Of a stretch of DNA of 64,000 bases, positions 1 to 7,744 are shown piece after piece. The stretch is taken from the NCBI GenBank assembly GCA_026993355.1, contig JALWTX010000022.1, forward strand, positions 124,001 through 188,000, read 5' to 3'. The stretch comes from Flavobacteriales bacterium. Lineage in GTDB: Bacteria; Bacteroidota; Bacteroidia; Flavobacteriales; Flavobacteriaceae. Position 1 is the first letter of the stretch. Every line of letters starts with the position of its first letter. The translations under genes were made by a program, and so were the position numbers. The notes below the pieces were generated by a model. That model did no database searches. It saw only the letters and a list, made by a program, of their open reading frames with translations, and had not been told where the DNA came from.

Positions 1-135
1 ATTGTCAATAGGCTTGAAAAGAAATGTAAATAATCTGTTTTTAACTTGAAATTTTGATAAAAATTCGCTATTAATTCAAAATATATTATATAAATTTTAA
101 CGCGACAATTTTAATAGAATTAAATTTCTTTTTAC

Positions 136-143
136 TATTTTTG
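136..143 (+). promoter_or_regulatory. Promoter -7 box, TAnnTTTG type
   Basis: TATTTTTG matches the Bacteroidota sigma-A -7 consensus TAnnTTTG and ends 17 bases before the ATG at 161. No convincing -33 element was seen. It would drive the two-gene unit 161-2024. Confidence 0.5.
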
Positions 144-160
144 GCAAAAAATAAACCAAT

Positions 161-1606
161 ATGGCTGTACGCTTAAAAGGAGATGTAGAATTAAAATCGG
201 CTCCCACGCCGATGCAGAAAGCTTTAAAAATAAACTTAAATCAAAATATATACGGCTCTTTTGCCGAAATAGGCGCCGGACAAGAAACTGCCCGTAATTT
301 TTTTAGGGCAGGAGCCTCTTCAGGTACTATAGCCAAAGCCATGTCTGCCTATTCAAAAGAATTCAGCGATGCCATTTATGGCAGGGAAGAAGATGGCAGA
401 TATGTCACCAAAAACCGGCTAAAAAAAATGTTGGTGCACGAAACCAATTTATTAGAAGAACGTATTGACCGTAACCAATTTCCAGACCGTTTTTATTTTA
501 GTTATGCCAATACGGTTGCAACAATCGATTTTGCTAAAAAATACAAAGGTCATGGTTGGGTAGGCATTCGTTTTCAGTTAGGACCTCATGAAGAGTACAA
601 TGAAATTATTTTGCATGTTCGCTTTCATGAAAATGATGCCAAGCATCAACAAGAAACCTTAGGTAAAATGGGGGTAAATCTCATTTATGGAGCATTTTAC
701 TATAATGATGATCCTAAAACTTTATTGACCTCACTATATGATTATATAGATAAAGACAAAATTGAGATTGACATGATCAATTTCTCAGGTCCAAGGTTTG
801 CATTTGTAGATAACCGGTTAATGAGTTTACTTTTGGTAAAAAATGGTTTTACAGATGCAGTCATGTTTGGTCCCGATGGCTTTAATTTACTACCTGCTGA
901 CGAATTATACAAGAAAAATATTTTAGCTTTAAGAGGCAGTTTCAGACCGGTTACCAAATTGGCTTTGGATATGCTGGATAAGGGTTTGGCAAAATTCAAA
1001 GAGGAAAAAGATGTGAATCCTGAGAAAACAGATGTGATATTTGAAATGACTTTGGACAATCTAACCAATGGCAATAATGATATTAACGAAAAAGATTTTC
1101 TGGATAGAGTCAATCTTTTAAGTTCGTTAAATCAAATGGTTATGGTCTCAAATTTTAGAGAATATTATCGCTTGGCCGAGTATTTTTCCAGATTTACCAA
1201 GGAACGTATGGGGTTAATTATTGGAACCAATCATTTAATTAAATTATTTGACGAAAATTACTACAAACATTTGAGTGGTGGCATATTAGAAGCAATGGGT
1301 AAACTTTTTAGCAAAAAAATGAAATTATATGTTTATCCTTATAAAGAACGTCATCAAAATGAGGCTGTTTGTAGCCGTAATGTAGTTCTGAACAATAAAA
1401 TGCAAGTTCTTTTTGAATATTTTAAAAATGATGGCCGCTTTGTAGATATTACTGATTACGATGAAAATTTATTAGGCACCTACAATCGTGAAATTATTGA
1501 CAAAATACAAAAGGGCATTCCGGGTTGGGAAAAATTTGTCCCAAAAAAAATAGCCGAACAAATAAAAACACTCAAATTGTTTGGGTATAAACGCTTGAAA
1601 AATTAA
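161..1606 (+). CDS. Conserved protein of unknown function, 481 aa
   Basis: I recognise this as a strongly conserved Bacteroidota family of unknown function. Relatives carry misleading database names such as TonB-dependent receptor or nicotinamide-nucleotide adenylyltransferase. No signal peptide, membrane segment, TonB box or beta-barrel pattern is visible, so a receptor role is not supported and the protein looks cytoplasmic. Conserved-looking blocks are AEIGAGQETARNFFRAG near residue 36, the sequence around NTVATIDFAKKYKGHGWVG near residue 117, FGPDGFNLLPA near 245 and LSGGILEAMGKLF near 415. The ATG at 161 follows a promoter-like box directly, and yjbQ starts 7 bases after its stop, so the two are probably cotranscribed. 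Existence of the gene is very likely; its function is unknown. Confidence 0.9.
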   Translation: MAVRLKGDVELKSAPTPMQKALKINLNQNIYGSFAEIGAGQETARNFFRAGASSGTIAKAMSAYSKEFSDAIYGREEDGRYVTKNRLKKMLVHETNLLEERIDRNQFPDRFYFSYANTVATIDFAKKYKGHGWVGIRFQLGPHEEYNEIILHVRFHENDAKHQQETLGKMGVNLIYGAFYYNDDPKTLLTSLYDYIDKDKIEIDMINFSGPRFAFVDNRLMSLLLVKNGFTDAVMFGPDGFNLLPADELYKKNILALRGSFRPVTKLALDMLDKGLAKFKEEKDVNPEKTDVIFEMTLDNLTNGNNDINEKDFLDRVNLLSSLNQMVMVSNFREYYRLAEYFSRFTKERMGLIIGTNHLIKLFDENYYKHLSGGILEAMGKLFSKKMKLYVYPYKERHQNEAVCSRNVVLNNKMQVLFEYFKNDGRFVDITDYDENLLGTYNREIIDKIQKGIPGWEKFVPKKIAEQIKTLKLFGYKRLKN

Positions 1607-1613
1607 AAATAAA

Positions 1614-2024
1614 ATGAAACAAAAAATAATTGTTTTACCTAAATACCGAAGGGGCTATCATTTAATTACAGACCTCTTATCAGATGCTCTAAAAAATGAT
1701 TTACCACAAACTGGCTTGGTGCATTTTTTTATACAGCATACCTCTGCCAGTATTATGGTCAATGAAAATTTTGACCCGACCGTAAGAGAAGATTTGGAAG
1801 CAGCCTTTAATGATATCGTTAAAGAAGATATGCCTTATTATCGTCATACAGTTGAAGGTAGTGATGATATGCCGGCACATATAAAAGCGGCTATGATTGG
1901 GACAGATATCACCATTCCAATTACAAACGGTCAATTTAATTTAGGTCAATGGCAGGGCATTTTTTTATGTGAATTTAGAAATAAGGCCTCAAATAGAAAA
2001 ATTATTGCCACTATTATTGAATAG
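1614..2024 (+). CDS. yjbQ: YjbQ/UPF0047 family protein (secondary thiamine-phosphate synthase type)
   Basis: This 136-aa single-domain protein has the family's usual length and core. HTSASIMVNEN (residues 42-52) and the later MPAHIKAAMIG with GQWQGIFLCEFR carry the conserved histidine, asparagine and glutamine positions. YjbQ proteins have weak thiamine-phosphate synthase activity when overproduced in E. coli, but their normal role is not settled. Here it is the second gene of a pair with the conserved unknown gene, 7 bases downstream. Its last 11 bases overlap the 3' end of the convergent XRE regulator, leaving no room for a separate terminator. Family call secure; physiological function uncertain. 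Confidence 0.93.
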   Translation: MKQKIIVLPKYRRGYHLITDLLSDALKNDLPQTGLVHFFIQHTSASIMVNENFDPTVREDLEAAFNDIVKEDMPYYRHTVEGSDDMPAHIKAAMIGTDITIPITNGQFNLGQWQGIFLCEFRNKASNRKIIATIIE

Positions 2025-2433
2025 ATTTTTTTAAAATCTTGAAAGTATCATTATCATAAACCATGATGATATTTTCTACCTCCTGACTTGCTGTTTGTGA
2101 AACAGTAAGTTTTTTTTGTATGCTATTGGCACTTACCTCATTTTGTGGCAATACCTCAATTTTGGATTTTTTTTGTGCTTCTGGTTCAAAACAAGCATCT
2201 GTCCGAAACTTATCTTCAACTAACATAGTTCCCTCACCGGTTATAAACCATTTAAGATTAATTTCAGGAAATCGTTTGGCCAATTTTGTCAAAAATTGAA
2301 AAGAGGGTTTATTTCTTCCCGATAGGATATGAGATATGCTACTTTTTTGAATCCCGAGTTCTTGAGCAAATTGCGCAGCAGTCAAACCATAATAAGATAA
2401 TATTTTTTTTAGGCGATCAGAAATTGTATTCAT
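2014..2433 (-). CDS. XRE-family helix-turn-helix transcriptional regulator
   Basis: This 139-aa protein has an N-terminal Cro/CI-type helix-turn-helix at about residues 6-62. The stretch GLTAAQFAQELGIQKSSIS followed by HILSGRNKPS is the recognition region. The C-terminal half (residues 75-139) is charged and matches no domain I know, and may be an oligomerisation or partner-binding region. The ATG is at 2433. A perfect TTACAAATGTAA palindrome begins on the very next base upstream and a second, longer palindrome lies 45 bases further, which strongly suggests autorepression. It converges on yjbQ with an 11-base overlap. No phage or toxin gene is adjacent, so it looks like a chromosomal regulator. 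Targets are unknown. Confidence 0.9.
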   Translation of the reverse strand: MNTISDRLKKILSYYGLTAAQFAQELGIQKSSISHILSGRNKPSFQFLTKLAKRFPEINLKWFITGEGTMLVEDKFRTDACFEPEAQKKSKIEVLPQNEVSANSIQKKLTVSQTASQEVENIIMVYDNDTFKILKKSIQ

Positions 2434-2445
2434 TTACAAATGTAA
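2434..2445. promoter_or_regulatory. Putative operator of the XRE regulator (proximal)
   Basis: TTACAAATGTAA is an inverted repeat (TTACA-2-TGTAA) abutting the start codon of the XRE gene. The same half-sites recur in the palindrome at 2473-2496, with centres 45 bases apart. Binding here would block translation initiation or early transcription of the regulator. The role is inferred from position and symmetry. Confidence 0.6.
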
Positions 2446-2472
2446 TTTATATTGCAAAGATAATATAAAAAT

Positions 2473-2496
2473 ATTAATTTACATATGTAAATTAAT
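2473..2496. promoter_or_regulatory. 24-base perfect palindrome, putative distal operator of the XRE regulator
   Basis: The sequence reads the same on both strands over 24 bases, centred between 2484 and 2485, with the core TTACATATGTAA at 2479-2490. It shares its half-sites with the site at 2434-2445. It lies about 40-65 bases upstream of the XRE start, where its promoter is expected. Confidence 0.65.
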
Positions 2497-2808
2497 TTAA
2501 TTTTTCAGTAAACCTAAACCTTGGTTTAGGCTTAAATCATTTTAATAAGATAAACATTTCACTTTAATAAAAATTACTTTCTTGTTGACTTACAGTTTAT
2601 TAAATTAACATTATAAGAATTATCTATAATATTTTTTACGGTGAATATTATTTATGAGTTACTATTATCCTTTTAATGACTTAAAGAAACATAAAGAAAT
2701 GGGGCTGCTATTTTTTAAATTTCGCTAAGAATAACCAAAAAAAATGTGTTAGAAATATCAATATGATAGAAATAATGAAAAAATTTATTAATAATTAATA
2801 ATATATCG

Positions 2809-2816
2809 TATATTTG
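2809..2816 (+). promoter_or_regulatory. Promoter -7 box of the Lrp-family gene
   Basis: TATATTTG followed by C is a perfect TAnnTTTG match, and ends 24 bases before the ATG at 2841. Confidence 0.65.
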
Positions 2817-2840
2817 CAGCGAAATATAAATTAGAAAAAA

Positions 2841-3323
2841 ATGGGAAAAATACATTTAGATGATGTCGATTTGCAAATATTAGATATGCTGATTGACAAT
2901 GCAAGGACACCGTTTACAGAGATTGCAAAAAAATTATTGATTTCGGCAGGAACAGTACATGTAAGAGTTCGTAAAATGGAAGAAGCCGGTATTATTAAAG
3001 GTTCAACCTTAATTTTAGATTATGATAAACTCGGTTATTCATTTATTGCTTATGTCGGAATTTATTTATCTAAAACATCTCAAACCAGATTTGTCTTAAA
3101 CAGATTGGAAGAAATCCCTTATGTATCTGTGGCACATATCACCACCGGTAAATTCAATATTTTCTGCAAAATACGCGCAAAAAATACACAACATGCCAAA
3201 GAAATTATTTTTAAAATAGATGATATCGATGGTATTATCCGTACAGAAACCATGATTTCATTAGAAGAAAGTATTAACGATAAAAAACGTTTAATGCATA
3301 CAATTTTTCAAGAGCTGGTCTAA
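2841..3323 (+). CDS. Lrp/AsnC-family transcriptional regulator
   Basis: This 160-aa protein has the standard two-part Lrp layout. A winged helix-turn-helix lies at residues 5-62 (DLQILDMLIDNARTPFTEIA, then the SAGTVHVRVRKMEEAGII recognition region). A RAM ligand-binding and oligomerisation domain spans about 68-150 (YVGIYLSK, ITTGKFNIFCKI). Such proteins form octamers and respond to amino acids or related metabolites; the ligand here cannot be read from sequence. The gene stands alone behind its own promoter box and ends in a strong terminator shared with aroB. The ATG at 2841 is the natural start because the HTH begins immediately after it. Confidence 0.95.
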   Translation: MGKIHLDDVDLQILDMLIDNARTPFTEIAKKLLISAGTVHVRVRKMEEAGIIKGSTLILDYDKLGYSFIAYVGIYLSKTSQTRFVLNRLEEIPYVSVAHITTGKFNIFCKIRAKNTQHAKEIIFKIDDIDGIIRTETMISLEESINDKKRLMHTIFQELV

Positions 3324-3342
3324 ATTATTTATTTAGATTTGA

Positions 3343-3366
3343 AAAGCCGGAATTATTTCCGGCTTT
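3343..3366. terminator. Bidirectional terminator between Lrp gene and aroB
   Basis: A perfect 10-bp stem (AAAGCCGGAA / TTCCGGCTTT) with a 4-base loop, followed by T7 on the plus strand. The right arm lies within the last codons of aroB, so it serves both convergent genes. Confidence 0.85.
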
Positions 3367-4399
3367 TTTTATAATAATCAAATGCATCAATCACATCTTG
3401 AGTTGGTACTTCCTTATTAAAATCTGCTTTTCCTATTTCTTTTAGCAAAACAAATAAAATTTTACCATTTTCATTTTTCTTATCAAATTTAAGCAAATTT
3501 ATAATCTTATTAATAGCCTGATTATCAAAGTCAATATAAGGATATATTAAATTAATACTTTTCGTAATTTCTACTAATTCTTTTGTCGATAAACCGTTAT
3601 TAAGATTGGATAAAAAGGCTTCTAATATCATGCCTATTGCTACGGCATGACCATGTGTTACCGGCATATTTAGTTCATAATTTAAATAACTTTCAATGGC
3701 ATGTCCCAATGTATGTCCATAATTCAATAATTTTCTAATATTTTGCTCATGTGGATCCTGGGTGATGATTTCGTATTTAATCTCAACCGAACGCTTAATT
3801 AAATGAGAAGGAAATACCTGATTTTCTTTGTTATAACTTTCTAAAAGTTGTTGCCAGTAATTTTTGTCTTTAATTAGGCCATGCTTTAACATTTCGGCAT
3901 AACCTGAGGCTATTTCCATTTTAGGCAGTGTATTTAAAAAATCCGGATAAATACAAATTATTTCCGGTTGAACAATGGTACCAATCTGATTTTTTAAGTG
4001 TTGAAAATTTATTCCGTTCTTTCCACCAATAGCGGCATCTACCATGCCAAGCAGACTTGTAGGGATATGTATAAACTTAATACCACGTTTAAATGTTGCA
4101 GCTGCCAAACCTCCCAAATCAGTTACAACACCACCCCCCAAATTGATGAGAAGTGATTTACGATCGGCGTCTGCTTCTATTAACTCACGCCATATTTTCT
4201 GTAAAGTTTCTAAATTCTTATACTGGTCACCATTTTTAAAGTTTACATTTGTAAACTCTATATTTATTTGATTCTCAATAACAGGTAAGCAAAATTTTTG
4301 CGTCTGATCATCTGTTAAAATAAAAACTTTACTGGGTTGAACATCGTTTATATAATTATTTACTTGTTCTATACCTTCTTGATTATAAACGTACTTCAT
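3353..4399 (-). CDS. aroB: 3-dehydroquinate synthase
   Basis: AroB makes 3-dehydroquinate from DAHP in the second step of the shikimate pathway, using NAD and a divalent metal. Visible motifs are INLGGGVVTDLGG (NAD binding and core), FKRGIKFIHIPTSLLGMVDAAIGGKNGIN, and the metal-ligand blocks GYAEMLKHGLI, LLNYGHTLGHAIE and VTHGHAVAIGM. I start at the ATG at 4399 (348 aa, the usual length). An open frame continues upstream to 4516, but its extra residues are atypical and would run into the divergent proline dehydrogenase gene. No other shikimate gene is nearby. A TTACATTTGTAA palindrome lies inside the gene at 4243-4254. Confidence 0.96.
   Translation of the reverse strand: MKYVYNQEGIEQVNNYINDVQPSKVFILTDDQTQKFCLPVIENQINIEFTNVNFKNGDQYKNLETLQKIWRELIEADADRKSLLINLGGGVVTDLGGLAAATFKRGIKFIHIPTSLLGMVDAAIGGKNGINFQHLKNQIGTIVQPEIICIYPDFLNTLPKMEIASGYAEMLKHGLIKDKNYWQQLLESYNKENQVFPSHLIKRSVEIKYEIITQDPHEQNIRKLLNYGHTLGHAIESYLNYELNMPVTHGHAVAIGMILEAFLSNLNNGLSTKELVEITKSINLIYPYIDFDNQAINKIINLLKFDKKNENGKILFVLLKEIGKADFNKEVPTQDVIDAFDYYKKSRK
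4243..4254. promoter_or_regulatory. TTACAwwTGTAA palindrome inside aroB
   Basis: TTACATTTGTAA, within the 16-base near-palindrome 4241-4256, has the same half-sites as the XRE operators. It lies in coding sequence 145-156 bases from the aroB start. A regulatory role is speculative. Confidence 0.3.
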
Positions 4400-4462
4400 T
4401 TTTAAGAAATATTTTTGGCTAAAAATACTAATATTTATCATATTAATCTCCTCTAAACTTTT

Positions 4463-4470
4463 TATTTTTG
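4463..4470 (+). promoter_or_regulatory. Promoter -7 box of the proline dehydrogenase gene
   Basis: TATTTTTG matches TAnnTTTG and ends 16 bases before the ATG at 4487. On the minus strand in this gap only a weak TATTTTTA candidate for aroB was seen. Confidence 0.5.
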
Positions 4471-4486
4471 AAAAAACTAAATTACA

Positions 4487-5662
4487 ATGGACAAAAATAT
4501 ATTCAATGATACTCAAACGGCTTTTGCTTATAAAACCGATGCCGAATTAGAAAAAGCATATTGGCTTTTTAAAATGATTAAAAATGAGCCTTTAGTAAAA
4601 TTAGGAACGGGCTTTACCAATTTTGCCCTAAAGCATCATTTACCGGTTGAAGCCTTGATCAAAACTACCGTATTTGATCATTTTTGTGGCGGTGTAACTG
4701 AAAAAGATACCCTTCCTTTAGTTGACAAGCTGTATCATAAAGGAGTATACTCTATTTTAGATTATTCTGTTGAAGGAGCTGAAAATGACGAAACCTTTGA
4801 TAAAACCTTACAAAAAAACTTAGCCTTAATCGAATTTGCCAAAAAACGACCGGAAATTCCTTTTGCTGTGTTTAAACCAACCGGAATGGGACGCTTTTTT
4901 ATCTATGAAAAAGTATCGGCCGGAGCAGATTTGACCGAAAGCGAAGAAAAGGAATGGCAACGTATTGTAAGTCGTTACGATACACTTTCTAAAGCAGCCA
5001 AAACAGCCGATGTACCCCTTATGATTGATGCAGAAGAAACCTGGATGCAAAAAGCGGCCGATGATTTAGCTGCCGAAATGATGCGGAAATATAACAAAGA
5101 AAAGCCCATTGTTTTCAATACTTTACAATTGTACAGAAAAGACCGGTTAGATTATCTAAAAGAATTGCATAAACAAGCCAAAGAAGAGGGCTTTAAAATT
5201 GGGATGAAATTAGTACGGGGCGCTTATATGGAAAAAGAAAGAGAGAGAGCGGCTAAAATGGGTTATCCTGATCCAATTTGTGTAGATAAAAAAGCAACGG
5301 ATGAAAATTATGATGCGACCCAAGCTTATATGATTGAAAATATAGATGATATGAGTATTTATTCCGGAACACATAATGAAAATAGTGCCTTTTATCTAAC
5401 TCAATTAATTGAAAAACACGGGTTAAAAAAAGATGATAAAAGAATTTGGTTTGGTCAATTATTCGGCATGAGTGACCATATCACCTTTAATTTGGCCAAA
5501 TTGGGTTATAATACCAGCAAATATATTCCTTTTGGTCCGGTAAAAGATGTCATGCCTTATTTAATCCGAAGAGCTGAAGAAAACACATCGGTAGCAGGTC
5601 AAACACACCGGGAATTAGAATTATTGTCAACTGAAAGAAAAAGAAGGAGGTTACAAAAGTAA
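4487..5662 (+). CDS. Proline dehydrogenase (monofunctional PRODH, FAD-dependent)
   Basis: This 391-aa protein is a standalone PRODH (beta-alpha)8 barrel that oxidises proline to pyrroline-5-carboxylate and passes electrons to the quinone pool. Recognisable blocks are VFKPTGMGRF near residue 127, LMIDAEETWMQ near 178, FNTLQLYRKDRLDYL near 214, GMKLVRGAYMEKERERA near 240 and SGTHNENS near 297. The C-terminal RRAEENTSVAGQTHRELELL contains the paired-arginine substrate motif typical of the family. The P5C dehydrogenase partner is not adjacent, which is usual in Bacteroidota. A strong bidirectional terminator follows. A 12-base TTACATTTGTAA palindrome sits between the stop and the terminator. Confidence 0.95.
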   Translation: MDKNIFNDTQTAFAYKTDAELEKAYWLFKMIKNEPLVKLGTGFTNFALKHHLPVEALIKTTVFDHFCGGVTEKDTLPLVDKLYHKGVYSILDYSVEGAENDETFDKTLQKNLALIEFAKKRPEIPFAVFKPTGMGRFFIYEKVSAGADLTESEEKEWQRIVSRYDTLSKAAKTADVPLMIDAEETWMQKAADDLAAEMMRKYNKEKPIVFNTLQLYRKDRLDYLKELHKQAKEEGFKIGMKLVRGAYMEKERERAAKMGYPDPICVDKKATDENYDATQAYMIENIDDMSIYSGTHNENSAFYLTQLIEKHGLKKDDKRIWFGQLFGMSDHITFNLAKLGYNTSKYIPFGPVKDVMPYLIRRAEENTSVAGQTHRELELLSTERKRRRLQK

Positions 5663-5725
5663 ACCATTCAAAAATTCTTAGAAGCGTTCCATCTCTGTCA
5701 CTAATAAATACTTAGTTGCTATAAG

Positions 5726-5737
5726 TTACATTTGTAA
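5726..5737. promoter_or_regulatory. TTACAwwTGTAA palindrome downstream of the proline dehydrogenase gene
   Basis: TTACATTTGTAA, same half-sites as the XRE operators. It lies between two convergent genes just before the terminator, so it is not in a promoter and its role is unclear. Confidence 0.3.
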
Positions 5738-5740
5738 ATT

Positions 5741-5766
5741 TTAAAAGCCCCAAACGGGGCTTTTAA
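5741..5766. terminator. Bidirectional terminator
   Basis: A perfect 11-bp stem TTAAAAGCCCC / GGGGCTTTTAA around the loop AAAC, between the convergent proline dehydrogenase and pRiA4b-like genes. The T and A tracts are part of the stem, so it should work in both directions. Confidence 0.85.
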
Positions 5767-5782
5767 GGTTTTAATAATCTTT

Positions 5783-6298
5783 TTAATTCCATTCATCTTC
5801 ATCATAGCCATAAAATTCACCAAAAGGATTGTCTGAAGCGCCACCTGGGTTTAATTCATTTTCATCATCATGAGAATTAAAATCAATTTCCGGCGGATCT
5901 TCCGGGCGGATTCCCTGCGCATGTGCAATTTGCGGATACTCTATGCCCGGGGCTTCTTCACCTTTATCCATTAAACTAACCAAAAAGCGCCACATTTTAA
6001 AAAAATCATAAACATAGAGCAAATTCGGTTGCTCTTCACTTAAAACATCTTTTATAAGCGTATTGCTCATCATGTTATTGGCCGGCTTACTTTCATCCAT
6101 GTTAAACAAAGGTATTTCAAGGCCTTGATTGAGTTCTTCATCTGTTAAATAAAACGAAGCCATTTCATCACCAACAAAATCAAAACTCTGCACAATAGCA
6201 TTATGAAGATCTTCTAGTGTTGCATTGTCTTGTATTTCTATATCACGATAAACATCATCGCCATCGGTTTCTAAAAAAACTCTTAATTTATATAACAT
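5783..6298 (-). CDS. Plasmid pRiA4b ORF-3-like family protein
   Basis: This 171-aa acidic protein begins with the fold typical of the pRiA4b ORF-3/IS1096-passenger family: LRVFLETDGDDVYRDIEIQDNATLEDLHNAIVQ-type N-terminus, then DEMASFYLTDEE and LLYVYDFFKMWRF. Despite the family name there is no transposase nearby, and such proteins are common single chromosomal genes in Bacteroidota. The C-terminal 50 residues are rich in Asp, Glu, Pro and Gly (EDPPEIDFNSHDDENE) and probably disordered. It lies 6 bases downstream of the CCA-adding-type gene, so it is likely the last gene of the tsaC-cca operon. Function unknown. Confidence 0.85.
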   Translation of the reverse strand: MLYKLRVFLETDGDDVYRDIEIQDNATLEDLHNAIVQSFDFVGDEMASFYLTDEELNQGLEIPLFNMDESKPANNMMSNTLIKDVLSEEQPNLLYVYDFFKMWRFLVSLMDKGEEAPGIEYPQIAHAQGIRPEDPPEIDFNSHDDENELNPGGASDNPFGEFYGYDEDEWN

Positions 6299-6304
6299 TT
6301 CAAT

Positions 6305-7744
6305 TTATTTTGTATCAAAGTTAGTATTTTTTTTTATAATGACCGGTGCTATTATTTCCATATATTTATAGGCAGCCGCGTATTCATTTGGAATTTTACC
6401 TTCTAATATGGCTTCTTTTATAGCTTCTTTAATTAAACCAACTTCTTTAGAGGGTTTGAGATTAAATTTTTTCATTATTTCTTCGCCCGATATAGGAGGT
6501 TGAAAATTTCTTATTTTGTCTCTTTCTTCTACTTCTATAAGTTTTAGACGGACCTTTTTTAAATTTCGCCGGTATTTTTCATATTTTCGTTGATTTTTGG
6601 TTGTAATATCAGCTTCACATAAAAGCATTAAATCATCAATGTCGTCACCTGCTTCAAAAAGCAAACGGCGTATGGCCGAATCTGTTACTTCATCTACCAG
6701 TGCAATAGGACGTGAACTTAATAAAACTAACTTTTTAACGTATTGCATGGGTTGTCCCAATGGAAGTTTAAGTCGTTTAAAAATCTTTGGCACCATTTTG
6801 CTACCAACAAATTCATGGCCATGAAATGACCAGCCGTTTCTGTCATGATAACGTTTGGTAGCCGGTTTGCCAATATCGTGTAAAAGTGCTGCCCAACGCA
6901 GCCACAAATTGTCCGATAGGTTTGCCACATTGTCAACAACCTCCAAAGTATGATAAAAATTATCTTTGTGTAATTTACCTTCATTTTCTTCTACGCCTTG
7001 CAGTTTGACAAGCTCCGGAAAAAATTCATTTAATAAACCGGCTTCAAATAGTAATCGTAAACCAATAGAAGGTTTGTCGTGTGACATAATTTTGTTAAAC
7101 TCATCAATAATACGTTCTTTTGAGAGTATTTTTAAGCGTTCCTTGTTACGTTTGATTGCTTCAAAAGTTTCGGGATGAATTTTGAATTGCAGTTGCGATG
7201 CAAAACGAATGGCTCTAATCATCCGTAAAGGGTCATCTGAAAATGTAATGTCCGGATCTAAGGGCGTCCGGATGATTTTCATTTTCAAATCTTCCAAGCC
7301 TTCAAACGGATCGATCAGTTCCCCCCAATCATGTTTATTTAAACTGATAGCCAAAGCATTAATGGTGAAATCACGGCGTTTTTGGTCGTCTTCCATAGTG
7401 CCGTTTTCAACGACCGGATTACGACTGTTTTGTTGATAAGATTCTTTACGGGCGCCGACAAATTCCAAAATCATATCGCCGGTTTTAATCATTGCCGTGC
7501 CGTAGTTTTTATAAATATTGACTTGGTGTTTTTCGGATAACAAAACTGCTACTTTTTTGGCCAGCTCAATACCACTACCAATCACGACAAAATCGAGATC
7601 TTTGGCTTTTTTTTGTTGCAATAAAAAATCGCGAACATATCCGCCAATGACATAAACGGGTTTATCGAGTTGTTGTGCGGCTTGGTGAATTAATTTGAAT
7701 ACCGGTTGCTCAATGGCTTCTGGATAAAACAGGTTCTCTTTCAT
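6305..7744 (-). CDS. cca: CCA tRNA nucleotidyltransferase / poly(A) polymerase family with HD domain
   Basis: This 479-aa class II nucleotidyltransferase is predicted to add or repair the CCA end of tRNAs. The head domain shows YVIGGYVRDFLLQ near residue 31 and the catalytic DxD in AKDLDFVVIG near 47-55, then RRDFTINALAIS near 123 (template region) and DDPLRMIRAIRFASQL near 165. A C-terminal HD phosphohydrolase domain has LLHDIGKPATKRYH near residue 288. HD domains in this family often carry 2'-phosphate or cyclic-phosphate hydrolase activity. Its ATG shares a base with the tsaC stop (TAATG), suggesting translational coupling, so two tRNA-maturation genes are expressed together. CCA addition versus A-addition cannot be separated by eye; no second copy is seen. 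Confidence 0.93.
   Translation of the reverse strand: MKENLFYPEAIEQPVFKLIHQAAQQLDKPVYVIGGYVRDFLLQQKKAKDLDFVVIGSGIELAKKVAVLLSEKHQVNIYKNYGTAMIKTGDMILEFVGARKESYQQNSRNPVVENGTMEDDQKRRDFTINALAISLNKHDWGELIDPFEGLEDLKMKIIRTPLDPDITFSDDPLRMIRAIRFASQLQFKIHPETFEAIKRNKERLKILSKERIIDEFNKIMSHDKPSIGLRLLFEAGLLNEFFPELVKLQGVEENEGKLHKDNFYHTLEVVDNVANLSDNLWLRWAALLHDIGKPATKRYHDRNGWSFHGHEFVGSKMVPKIFKRLKLPLGQPMQYVKKLVLLSSRPIALVDEVTDSAIRRLLFEAGDDIDDLMLLCEADITTKNQRKYEKYRRNLKKVRLKLIEVEERDKIRNFQPPISGEEIMKKFNLKPSKEVGLIKEAIKEAILEGKIPNEYAAAYKYMEIIAPVIIKKNTNFDTK

Larger units (their letters stand above)
2434..2840. other. 407-base divergent intergenic region between XRE and Lrp genes
   Basis: This is the longest stretch without a gene. 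It holds two TTACAwwTGTAA palindromes next to the XRE gene and a consensus -7 box next to the Lrp gene. The middle (about 2500-2790) is very AT-rich. It contains only a 24-codon ATG-started frame at 2653, which I do not accept as a gene. No tRNA or obvious structured RNA was seen. Confidence 0.7.

Noticed and set aside
742-1113. 123-codon minus-strand open frame opposite the first gene
   Set aside because: It lies wholly inside a conserved plus-strand gene, is Ser/Leu/Lys-rich as expected of a reverse-complement shadow, and has no promoter or family resemblance.
161-1606. TonB-dependent receptor or nicotinamide-nucleotide adenylyltransferase for the first gene
   Set aside because: No signal peptide, plug, barrel or HxGH nucleotidyltransferase motif is visible; such names appear to be propagated errors.
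2653-2727. Short ATG-started frame of 24 codons between the XRE and Lrp genes
   Set aside because: No signal peptide, no known family, no spacing evidence; expected by chance in AT-rich DNA.
4400-4516. Upstream extension of aroB
   Set aside because: It overlaps the proline dehydrogenase gene and its promoter and adds residues not typical of AroB; the ATG at 4399 gives the normal length.
5783-6298. Mobile element suggested by the family name IS1096 passenger / plasmid pRiA4b ORF-3
   Set aside because: No transposase, inverted terminal repeats or target duplication nearby; the gene is in line with the cca operon.
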